NCBI GenBank assembly: GCA_036499025.1
Contig: DASYEM010000018.1
Span: forward strand, 1 to 12,698
Reading direction: 5' to 3'
DNA: 12,698 nucleotides
Source: Parvibaculum sp036499025
GTDB lineage: Bacteria > Pseudomonadota > Alphaproteobacteria > Parvibaculales > Parvibaculaceae
Part shown: positions 6,609 through 12,698 of the stretch, piece after piece
Numbering within the stretch: position 1 is the stretch's first letter
How the letters are laid out: each line of letters begins with the position of its first letter
The notes under the pieces: model-generated
What the model was told of the DNA's origin: nothing
The model's database searches: none
Seen by the model: only the letters and a program-made list of their open reading frames with translations
Program-made: the position numbers and the translations under genes

Positions 6609-7558
6609 CAGGCCTTCTTATCGGCGTTCGCCTTACCGCGACCGAGCTGCACGGATCCCCATTCGCGCGTGATGCCGATGGCCATCAGAACAGGCGCAGC
6701 GACATAGATCGACGAATAAGTACCGATGAGGATGCCGAAGATCATCGCGAAGGTGAAGCTGCGGATGACTTCGCCGCCGAAGATGAAGAGCGAAATCAGC
6801 GCGATCAGCGTTGTCACCGAGGTCATGATGGTGCGCGACAGCGTCTCGTTGATCGACAGGTCGATCAATTCGCCAAGATCCATCTTCTTGTACTTGCGCA
6901 AATTTTCACGCATGCGATCGAAGACGACGACCGTATCGTTCATCGAATAGCCGACGATAGTCAGCAGCGCGGCGATGGTCGTCAGATTGAACTCGAGTTG
7001 AAAGAACGAGAAGACCAGAATGGTCGCCATCACGTCATGGACGATGGAGAGCACCGCGCCGAGGCCGAATTGCCATTCGAAACGGAACCAGATGTACGCG
7101 AACATCGCGGCGACCGAAATCAGCACTGCGAGCGTTGCCGAACGGATCAACTCGCCCGAAACCTGCGGGCCGACACTTTCGATGCGACGATATTCGACCT
7201 TGTCGCCGAGCTCCGCCTTCACCTTGCCGATGACGACTTGTCCTCCGTCATCCATCGGTTGGCCGTGCTCTGTTCCGATGCGGATCAGCACGTCGGTGTC
7301 CTTGCCGAAACGCTGCAACTGAACTTCGCCGAGGCCGAGATTATTCAGACGCGTGCGCAGATCGGAAATATCGGCCGGTCCCTGTGTCGCGATCTCGATG
7401 ACCGTGCCGCCCTTGAAGTCGATGCCGAAGTTGAAGCCTTTCGTGAACATCGAAACGACGGCAGCCAGCACGATGATCGCCGAGAGGCCGACCGCGATGT
7501 GACGGTATTTGACGAAAGGAATCTTCGTGTTGTCTGGAACGATCTTCAAACGTCTCAT
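6608..7558 (-). CDS. secF: protein translocase subunit SecF
   Basis: A 316-residue inner-membrane partner of SecD in the proton-motive-force-driven late step of Sec export and membrane insertion. TM1 is at about 20-38 and is followed by the periplasmic segment with NFGIDFKGGT (43-52). The C-terminal bundle starts near 138. TM4 holds GYSMNDTVVVFDRMREN (203-219) with Asp208, equivalent to the proton-relay Asp213 of E. coli. The frame extends to 7618 inside secD, but ATG 7558 is chosen: GAAGG lies eight bases upstream, and the protein then begins MRRLKIVPDNTKIPF, as alphaproteobacterial SecF proteins do. The gap to secD is 20 bp. Length is normal. Confidence 0.96.
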   Translation of the reverse strand: MRRLKIVPDNTKIPFVKYRHIAVGLSAIIVLAAVVSMFTKGFNFGIDFKGGTVIEIATQGPADISDLRTRLNNLGLGEVQLQRFGKDTDVLIRIGTEHGQPMDDGGQVVIGKVKAELGDKVEYRRIESVGPQVSGELIRSATLAVLISVAAMFAYIWFRFEWQFGLGAVLSIVHDVMATILVFSFFQLEFNLTTIAALLTIVGYSMNDTVVVFDRMRENLRKYKKMDLGELIDLSINETLSRTIMTSVTTLIALISLFIFGGEVIRSFTFAMIFGILIGTYSSIYVAAPVLMAIGITREWGSVQLGRGKANADKKA

Positions 7559-7578
7559 TTGCTTGGCCTTCGTTCTGA

Positions 7579-9189
7579 TCAGAGTGAGATCGTCTTGGGA
7601 CGCGCGCGGCGCACCCATGTCGAAACAATGAAGCGGTTCACGGTCACGGCGGTGAAGACCGAGGTGACGACGCCGATGGCCAGCGTCACGGCGAAACCGC
7701 GCACCGGGCCCGAGCCAAGCTCGAAGAGCACGGCAGCCGAGATAAAGTGCGTCACGTTGGCGTCGATGATCGGCGCAAGAGCGCGGTTATAACCGGCTTC
7801 GATAGCCGCAATGGGCGTTTTACCCACCCGCAACTCTTCCCTTATGCGCTCATAGATCAGCACGTTGGCATCCACCGCGGTGCCGATCGTCAGGATGATG
7901 CCGGCGATGCCGGGTAGCGTCAGCGTCGCCTGCAACAGCGACAACGCACCCATGATGAGGACGACGTTGACGACGAGCGCAATGTTCGCGAAAACGCCGA
8001 AGAGGCCATAGCAAGCCATCATGAAAACGACGACGGCAAGCGAGCCGATGATTGAGGCGATGAGGCCGGCCCTGATCGAGTCCGCGCCGAGGCTTGCGCC
8101 GACGGTCCGTTCTTCAAGCACGTTCAGCGGCGCGGGCAGCGCGCCGGCGCGAAGCAGGATCGCGAGATCGTTTGCCTGCTGAACGGTGAAATTGCCGCTG
8201 ATCTGGCCCGAGCCGCCGACAATGGCTTCGCGGATCACAGGAGCGCTGATGACCTTGTTGTCGAGCACGATAGCGAAAGGTTTGCCGACATTGTCGCGCG
8301 TGACCTCGCCAAACAACCGGCCGCCTGTCGAATCGAAGCGGAAGCTGACGATGGGCTCACCCGAACGTGAATCGAATCCCGGCTGCGCGTCCGTAAGGCT
8401 GTCGCCGCCAACCATCACACGGCGCTGCACGAGCAACGGCTGCGACGGGTTTTCGGTCATGTAGAGCACTTCCGAACCCGCCGGGATCGTATGCGTGGCG
8501 AGCGCCTGCTGTGCGGTTGTCGATGTATCGACAAGGCGGAAATTCAATTTGGCCGTCTGGCCGAGCAACGCCTTCAGGCGCGACGGATCATCGAGGCCAG
8601 GCACCTGCACCAGAATACGGTCGAGGCCCTGCTGCTGGATGACGGGCTCGGTCGTGCCAAGTTCGTCGATGCGGCGGCGGACGATTTCCATGGACTGCTG
8701 GATCGCCGACTGGGCCCGAGCGAGCTTGGCTGCATCGGTATTCGTGACGGTGATAAGGCCGCCCGTCGCCGTGACCGTAATATCGCGCTGGGGAAGCCCG
8801 CCGCTCAGCAGATTGGCAGAAACCATGGCGCCAAGACCTTCGATAGCCTTCGTTGCCGTTTCGACATCCTCGGGCTTCGAGATACGCACCGTCACCGCGT
8901 CGCCGTTGACGCCGAGACCGGTGTAGAGAATGCGTTTGTCGCGGAGCGCCTTGCGCACATCGTTCATCTGCGCCTGCAAGCGGTCCTTGTTGACCGTCGC
9001 CGTATCGACTTCCAGCAACAGATAGGAGCCACCGCGCAAATCGAGACCGAGATTGATCTGCTTATGCGGCAGGAAGGAAGGCACTTCTTCCAGCGCTGTT
9101 TTCGGCAGAAAATTCGGAGCCGTATAGAAGACGCCCGCCAGCGTCACCAGTGCGATAAGCACAATCTTCCAGCGTTCAAAGTGAAGCAT
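7579..9189 (-). CDS. secD: protein translocase subunit SecD
   Basis: A 536-residue SecD, an RND-type inner-membrane protein that pulls exported chains through SecYEG using the proton gradient. Domains in order: TM1 (about 8-25), LGLDLRGGSYLLLEVD (47-62) opening the large periplasmic P1 region, the conserved ELGTTEPVIQQQG (176-188) and RILVQVPGLDDPSRLK (191-206), then a five-helix C-terminal bundle from about 372. TM4 reads GTAVDANVLIYERIREEL (436-453), with Asp440 matching the essential Asp519 of E. coli. GAGAG (9199-9195) precedes ATG 9189. The spacing to yajC is 36 bp and to secF 20 bp, consistent with one operon. SecD and SecF are separate proteins here, as in E. coli and unlike the fused SecDF of some bacteria. 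Confidence 0.97.
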   Translation of the reverse strand: MLHFERWKIVLIALVTLAGVFYTAPNFLPKTALEEVPSFLPHKQINLGLDLRGGSYLLLEVDTATVNKDRLQAQMNDVRKALRDKRILYTGLGVNGDAVTVRISKPEDVETATKAIEGLGAMVSANLLSGGLPQRDITVTATGGLITVTNTDAAKLARAQSAIQQSMEIVRRRIDELGTTEPVIQQQGLDRILVQVPGLDDPSRLKALLGQTAKLNFRLVDTSTTAQQALATHTIPAGSEVLYMTENPSQPLLVQRRVMVGGDSLTDAQPGFDSRSGEPIVSFRFDSTGGRLFGEVTRDNVGKPFAIVLDNKVISAPVIREAIVGGSGQISGNFTVQQANDLAILLRAGALPAPLNVLEERTVGASLGADSIRAGLIASIIGSLAVVVFMMACYGLFGVFANIALVVNVVLIMGALSLLQATLTLPGIAGIILTIGTAVDANVLIYERIREELRVGKTPIAAIEAGYNRALAPIIDANVTHFISAAVLFELGSGPVRGFAVTLAIGVVTSVFTAVTVNRFIVSTWVRRARPKTISL

Positions 9190-9225
9190 GTCGGCTCTCG
9201 TTCCCCCGGAGTGTCCGAATGTCGA

Positions 9226-9549
9226 TCAGGACGGCGTGTTGGCGTTTGCCGGCACCGGCTCCGACTTCGAGCGCACTTCGGCCAGAGTGCTTTTCACGAC
9301 GCGGATTTTGACACCTTCGGCAATCTCAATCTGAACCTCCAGATCGTCGGCCTTCGTCACTTTGCCGATCATGCCGCCGGCGGTCACGACGACATCGCCC
9401 CGGCGCACATTCGCCACCATGTTCTGGTGATCCTTGAGCCGCTTCTGCTGCGGCCGCAGCACGAGGAAATACATGATCGCGAAGAGCGCGATGAAGGGAA
9501 ACAGCGAAATCAGAAAGTCGCTGCTGCCGCCGCCAGTGCCACCAAACAT
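9226..9549 (-). CDS. yajC: preprotein translocase accessory subunit YajC
   Basis: A 107-residue single-span inner-membrane protein of the SecDF-YajC accessory complex. The glycine-rich N-terminus MFGGTGGGSS is followed by one membrane segment (about 11-31), the hallmark LRPQQKR (31-37) and a cytoplasmic domain with GDVVVTAGGMIGKV (51-64). The frame can be extended by four codons to a TTG at 9561, but ATG 9549 is preferred because GGAGAAG ends three bases upstream, with its GGAG core six bases from the ATG. It is the first gene of the operon and divergent from the DUF815 ATPase. Confidence 0.95.
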   Translation of the reverse strand: MFGGTGGGSSDFLISLFPFIALFAIMYFLVLRPQQKRLKDHQNMVANVRRGDVVVTAGGMIGKVTKADDLEVQIEIAEGVKIRVVKSTLAEVRSKSEPVPANANTPS

Positions 9550-9552
9550 ATG

Positions 9553-9559
9553 CTTCTCC
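9553..9559 (-). promoter_or_regulatory. ribosome binding site deciding the yajC start
   Basis: GGAGAAG on the minus strand, with the GGAG core six bases before ATG 9549. It overlaps the alternative TTG codon (9561-9559) and so argues against that longer start. Confidence 0.65.
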
Positions 9560-9611
9560 AATTGCGGGGCCGGGCCATGAAAGCCGTCGGCGCGCCGTCG
9601 CGTTTGGGCGG

Positions 9612-9639
9612 ACTATACCGGCAGGGTGCCTTTTTGCAA
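9612..9639 (-). promoter_or_regulatory. sigma70-type promoter of the yajC-secD-secF-Mth938 operon
   Basis: On the minus strand, TTGCAA (9639-9634, 4 of 6) is followed after 16 bp by TATAGT (9617-9612, 5 of 6). Transcription would start near 9605 and give a leader of about 55 bases before yajC. It is the best-looking promoter in the window. I see no equally good one for the divergent ATPase gene. A small inverted repeat AGCCT/AGGCT (9665-9669, 9677-9681) lies between the two genes. Confidence 0.6.
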
Positions 9640-9763
9640 ACGGCACTTGGAGAATGCGGCAACTAGCCTTAACCCTAGGCTCTATTGAGGATTTTCCTGC
9701 CCCGCTTGAGGGTGCTAGGGTCCCGCCCGGCCTGCTTCCGACCGCCTCACGAGAGACCCTCTT

Positions 9764-10624
9764 ATGGGACAAGAATCCGACATCGCCCCCCTCCTCGTCC
9801 GTATCGCCGCGGCGCTCGAGCGCTTGGCGCCTGCGCCTGCGGCAAGTCCCGGCTTCGATGCCGCTGACGCTTTCGTCTGGAACGCGGGGCGTGGTGTGCT
9901 CGACCCGGTGCCGGATGTCTCCCGTGTCGATCTTTCCCTGCTGAAAGGCGTCGATCGCGTCCGCGACATTCTGCTCGACAACACGCGCCGCTTTGCCCGT
10001 GGCCTGCCTGCCAATAATGCGCTGCTCTGGGGCGCGCGCGGCATGGGCAAAAGCTCGCTGGTGAAGGCAGCTCACGCCTCGATCAACCTCGAAGCGCCGG
10101 GCAGCCTCATACTCATTGAAATCCACCGCGAGGACATCGAGAGCTTGCCGTATCTGATGACCCTGCTCCGCAGCACGGACAAGCGCGCGCTGATTTTCTG
10201 CGACGACCTGTCTTTCGACCACGACGACACCAGCTACAAATCGCTGAAAGCCGTGCTCGACGGCGGCATCGAAGGCCGCCCAAAGAACGTGCTCTTCTAC
10301 GCGACTTCGAACCGCCGCCATTTGATGGCCCGCGATATGATCGAGAACGAGCGTTCGACGGCAATCAATCCTTCGGAAGCCGTGGAGGAAAAAGTCTCGC
10401 TTTCGGATCGCTTCGGCCTCTGGCTGGGTTTCCACAATTGCAGCCAGTCCGATTTTCTCGGCATGGTCGAAGGCTATGCGCGGCATTACGGCCTCAATGC
10501 GGATCCGAAAACGCTCGAAGCTGAAGCTATCGAATGGGCCGCCACGCGAGGCGCGCGCTCCGGCCGTGTCGCCTGGCAGTTCATTCAGGATTACGCCGGG
10601 CGGCTGGGTCGCACGCTCGATTAG
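9764..10624 (+). CDS. DUF815-family AAA ATPase
   Basis: A 286-residue predicted cytoplasmic P-loop ATPase of the DUF815 family. A helical N-terminal region (1-85) is followed by Walker A GARGMGKS (90-97), Walker B ALIFCDDLSF (142-151, Asp147/Asp148), a sensor-1-like ATSNRRHLM (180-188, Asn183) and LSDRFGLWLGF (213-223), whose Arg216 could act as an arginine finger. The C-terminal lid (about 228-280) is helical. The family has no well-established function that I know of; it is common in proteobacteria and in alphaproteobacteria often sits beside yajC. ATG 9764 is preceded by GAGAG about nine bases upstream. Its TAG (10622-10624) overlaps the stop of the opposite gene by four bases. No transmembrane segment is seen. 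Confidence 0.9.
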   Translation: MGQESDIAPLLVRIAAALERLAPAPAASPGFDAADAFVWNAGRGVLDPVPDVSRVDLSLLKGVDRVRDILLDNTRRFARGLPANNALLWGARGMGKSSLVKAAHASINLEAPGSLILIEIHREDIESLPYLMTLLRSTDKRALIFCDDLSFDHDDTSYKSLKAVLDGGIEGRPKNVLFYATSNRRHLMARDMIENERSTAINPSEAVEEKVSLSDRFGLWLGFHNCSQSDFLGMVEGYARHYGLNADPKTLEAEAIEWAATRGARSGRVAWQFIQDYAGRLGRTLD

Positions 10625-11592
10625 GCGACGGCTTCGCGCAGATTGAGCCAGCGCAGCTTTGGATCGGCGACGTATGGCTTCACTTCGTGAATGCCGAGCG
10701 GTTCGTTGCCGTTGCCATGCACCAGCACGATGCTTCCTCGTTTCGGATGCTTGCCTTTGGCGAGCCACGCGTCGGCGCCAAGCGGCAGCAGGCTCAGGCG
10801 GCGCGCTTCCATCAATAGGTAGTCGTCGGAAACGAGTCCGGGAAAGCGGAAGAAGACGGACGGCGTCAGCCCTTTCGAGATCAGCAATTGCTCGGTCAAC
10901 AAGACTTCGCGTTCAAAATCCGTATGCGCCATCAGCATGAAGTTCTGCGCGTCGGCCAAGCCCTTTATATAGCGATGCGTGTAGGAGTGATTGGTCCAGA
11001 TGATGTCGAGCTCGCCACGCTTCTGCATCCCGATCAGCGTCGCAAATTCCGCTCCATGTTCCAGCGCCCAATAGCCGCTGATCGAAATGGCGACCGGCAT
11101 CGCATGGCCTTCGCGCCGCGCCCGTGCCAGCGAGGCAAAGAAACGGCTTTCGAAAGGTTTGTGCGACGGGCACATGTCGACAGTCAGGAAAACGCCGTCG
11201 ACCGCGCCTCGAGCATGGATGAGGCCGGCATTCTCCGTCGGTGTCGGCGGATTGGTCAGCGCCCGCAAAGCAGAGAGGTAGGGCGTCGCGGCCTGCTCAT
11301 TCCAGCCGAGATCATCTTTACCGAGCCACGCGTCGGGGCGAATCTTCGTCTCAAGCGTCACCGGATCGACAGTGAGCGTCAGCTGCTCGCCGTTATATTT
11401 GAACCGCCGGGTGATAAAGAGATGCCGCCCGTCTTCGGCGCGCGCCGCGATGAAGACGGCGCGGTAGTCACTGAAGCCACGCATTGCCGCCGCCCAAGCC
11501 CCGCTCATGGGAAGAGCCGCGAACATCGCCGCGCCTGTCGTCCATTTGAGAAAGTCGCGCCGCGAAGCGCGTCCATCGCAGTTCACGCACAT
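10621..11592 (-). CDS. Tat-exported polysaccharide-deacetylase-like (NodB-fold) protein with atypical metal site
   Basis: A 323-residue protein with a twin-arginine signal: SRRDFLK (10-16), a hydrophobic run ending in AWAAA (32-36), and probable cleavage after an Ala near 34-36. It is therefore likely periplasmic and exported folded. The NodB-like domain has motif 1 as LTVDMCPS (136-143) instead of the usual TFDDGPS: Asp139 matches the base, but Met140 replaces the metal-binding Asp. Motif 2 is intact as NHSYTHRYI (201-209, His202/His206), motif 3 is FFRFPG (247-252), and VLVHGNG (289-295) supplies the late His292. It may be a deacetylase using a different metal set or a non-catalytic relative, and the substrate is unknown. 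MCVNC precedes the Tat motif, an unusual pair of cysteines that would be lost on cleavage. It lies 10 bp after the LysM/LytM gene and is probably coupled to it. Confidence 0.8.
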   Translation of the reverse strand: MCVNCDGRASRRDFLKWTTGAAMFAALPMSGAWAAAMRGFSDYRAVFIAARAEDGRHLFITRRFKYNGEQLTLTVDPVTLETKIRPDAWLGKDDLGWNEQAATPYLSALRALTNPPTPTENAGLIHARGAVDGVFLTVDMCPSHKPFESRFFASLARARREGHAMPVAISISGYWALEHGAEFATLIGMQKRGELDIIWTNHSYTHRYIKGLADAQNFMLMAHTDFEREVLLTEQLLISKGLTPSVFFRFPGLVSDDYLLMEARRLSLLPLGADAWLAKGKHPKRGSIVLVHGNGNEPLGIHEVKPYVADPKLRWLNLREAVA

Positions 11593-11602
11593 AGGCCGCG
11601 CC

Positions 11603-12592
11603 CTAACTCCCGATGACGCTGCGCGGATCGACGGCCTTGGCGCCCTTGCGCACTTCGAAATGGACCTGCGGCGAGGTCACGCTGCCGGTATTGCCCGCCA
11701 GCGAAATCGTTTGCCCGCGCACCACCGTGTCGCCGCGCTTCACCAACAGCTTGCTATTATGGGCGTAAGCCGTCATCCAGCCATTCGCATGGCGGACCAA
11801 CAGCAAATTGCCATAGCCCTTCAATTCGTTGCCCGCATAAGCGACGACGCCGCTTTGCGAGGCATGAACCGGTGTGCCTGAGGCGACGGCGATATTGATG
11901 CCGTCATTATGCATGCCGTTTTCCTTGGCGCCGAAGGACGAGATGATTTTGCCTTGAGCAGGCCAGACGAAATCGCCGGTCGCGACAGGCGGCGCTGGCA
12001 GCGGACCCTTGGCGGCAGCTGTCGTGTGGGGCGTCGTCGTGGTCGTCGTATAAGCCGGCTCCGGCCGGCTGACCGGAACGCCGCGCGGGCTCGGACCTTC
12101 ATCGGCCGAGGCGACCTGCGTATTGACCTTCGATGGAAGCTGCAGGCGCTGCCCGACCTTGATCCTGTAGGGCGCGGGCACGTTGTTCGTGCGCGTCAGC
12201 GTCGCCATATCGACGCCATATGTGCGCGAGATGCTGTAGACCGTGTCGCCGCGTTGCACGACATGAAAGCGCGATGTCGGAATGGTCAGCCGCTGCCCCG
12301 TCTGCAGGGCATAGGGCGGCTCCAGATCATTGGCGTCGATCAGGGAGCGGATCGGAATATTTCTCTCGCGCGAAATCCGATAGAGCGTCTCGCCCGATTT
12401 CACCACATAGGTGCCGCCACTGCTGCGCACAGGCGCGGGCATCGGCACGGCTTCAACATACCCATTGCCGCCGTTTCGCCGCGCTGCGCCGCTTTCGTCC
12501 CACCAATTGTCCGAGGCGCAGCCGGCGAGCATCAGCAGCAGCGCCACGCAGGCGCTAAACCGCATCATCTCGATACTCGCATGCTGACGCAT
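11603..12592 (-). CDS. LysM + degenerate LytM (M23-fold) lipoprotein, NlpD/DipM-like
   Basis: A 329-residue envelope protein. The signal peptide ends in lipobox LAGC, with lipidated Cys25. Two LysM peptidoglycan-binding modules (about 61-105 and 109-153) each begin Y/F-H/V-VV and end in a GQRL-x-(I/L)P block. A Pro/Thr-rich linker (160-205, with a TTTTTT run) leads to a LytM domain (207-329). Active M23 enzymes need H-x3-D and HxH. Here the first site reads MHNDGINIA, with Asn233 where the Asp belongs. The second reads PQVHFE, with Gln309 for the first His; His228, His278 and His311 remain. It is probably a non-hydrolytic activator of peptidoglycan amidases in cell division, like NlpD, EnvC or Caulobacter DipM. 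ATG 12592 is supported by GGAGAG six bases upstream (12604-12599). It follows pcm by 33 bp. Confidence 0.9.
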   Translation of the reverse strand: MRQHASIEMMRFSACVALLLMLAGCASDNWWDESGAARRNGGNGYVEAVPMPAPVRSSGGTYVVKSGETLYRISRERNIPIRSLIDANDLEPPYALQTGQRLTIPTSRFHVVQRGDTVYSISRTYGVDMATLTRTNNVPAPYRIKVGQRLQLPSKVNTQVASADEGPSPRGVPVSRPEPAYTTTTTTPHTTAAAKGPLPAPPVATGDFVWPAQGKIISSFGAKENGMHNDGINIAVASGTPVHASQSGVVAYAGNELKGYGNLLLVRHANGWMTAYAHNSKLLVKRGDTVVRGQTISLAGNTGSVTSPQVHFEVRKGAKAVDPRSVIGS

Positions 12593-12625
12593 CGCCGGCT
12601 CTCCGCCCCCAACCCTGAAAGGCCG

Positions 12626-12698
12626 TCAGGATTCCTTCGCCACACCCTCGACCAGCGGGACGAATCGGACGGGCATGAGCTCTTCGCGTTTCACACCT
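12626..12698 (-). CDS. pcm: protein-L-isoaspartate O-methyltransferase, C-terminal end (partial)
   Basis: The last 23 codons and TGA (12628-12626) of a gene entering from the right edge. The residues REELMPVRFVPLVEG match the conserved C-terminus of protein-L-isoaspartate methyltransferase, which repairs isomerised aspartyl residues using S-adenosylmethionine. The assignment rests on this short tail and on the common pcm-M23 lipoprotein neighbourhood in alphaproteobacteria, so it is probable rather than proven. No terminator lies between it and the LysM/LytM gene, suggesting one transcript. Confidence 0.7.
   Translation of the reverse strand, partial: GVKREELMPVRFVPLVEGVAKES

Noticed and set aside
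6479..7792. 437-codon open frame on the plus strand
   Set aside because: It is antisense to secF and the Mth938 gene, and its Asp/Arg/His-rich composition is typical of the complement of coding DNA.
8491..9666. 391-codon open frame on the plus strand
   Set aside because: It is antisense to secD and yajC, both unmistakable genes, and shows no domain of its own.
9646..9676. Plus-strand promoter for the ATPase from TTGGAG (9648-9653) and TAACCC (9671-9676)
   Set aside because: The -10 matches only 2 of 6 bases, so I could not support it.
9326..10768. 480-codon open frame on the minus strand
   Set aside because: It runs antisense to the DUF815 ATPase and through yajC in another frame. Its product is Arg-rich and low in complexity, with no motif, as expected for a GC-rich shadow frame.

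Overview
The window is a GC-rich, gene-dense piece of chromosome. It most likely comes from an alphaproteobacterium, probably the Hyphomicrobiales or a nearby order. The evidence is a folate-dependent TrmFO, a yajC-secD-secF operon followed by an Mth938-domain gene, a squalene/phytoene-synthase-like gene, a DUF815 ATPase next to yajC, and a LysM/M23 lipoprotein next to a protein-L-isoaspartate methyltransferase. These are conserved neighbours in that class. I see no IS element, phage gene, CRISPR array, tRNA or rRNA, and no gene-free stretch longer than about 215 bp.

Layout. (1) 199-3068, plus strand: two tandem paralogous amidase-signature hydrolases, followed by a GC-rich palindrome. (2) 3142-4536, plus strand: trmFO, probably leaderless. 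(3) 4537-9549, minus strand: yajC-secD-secF-Mth938 gene from a good promoter at 9612-9639, closed by a hairpin at 6211-6238. Next come a stand-alone PuuD-type membrane protein with its own upstream region and terminator, and then the squalene/phytoene-synthase-like gene, which meets trmFO tail to tail with no spacer. (4) 9764-10624, plus strand: DUF815 AAA ATPase, divergent from yajC. (5) 10621-12698, minus strand: the end of a pcm gene, a LysM+LytM lipoprotein and a Tat-exported polysaccharide-deacetylase-like protein, apparently one transcript.

How the genes work together. The central block pairs the accessory Sec translocon (SecD, SecF, YajC) with bacterial relatives of two human mitochondrial complex I assembly factors: NDUFAF3 (Mth938 fold) and NDUFAF6 (degenerate squalene/phytoene synthase fold). 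A multi-pass membrane protein of unknown role lies between them. This suggests a locus for membrane insertion and maturation of respiratory complexes. The right-hand operon is envelope-directed: a lipoprotein and a Tat substrate, both lacking a residue normally needed for metal-dependent catalysis.

Nothing here is certain to be a new system. The best leads are the Sec/complex-I-assembly locus with its inserted membrane protein, and the set of enzyme folds that appear catalytically dead or altered (NDUFAF6-like, LytM, NodB-like, and the oxyanion loop of the second amidase).
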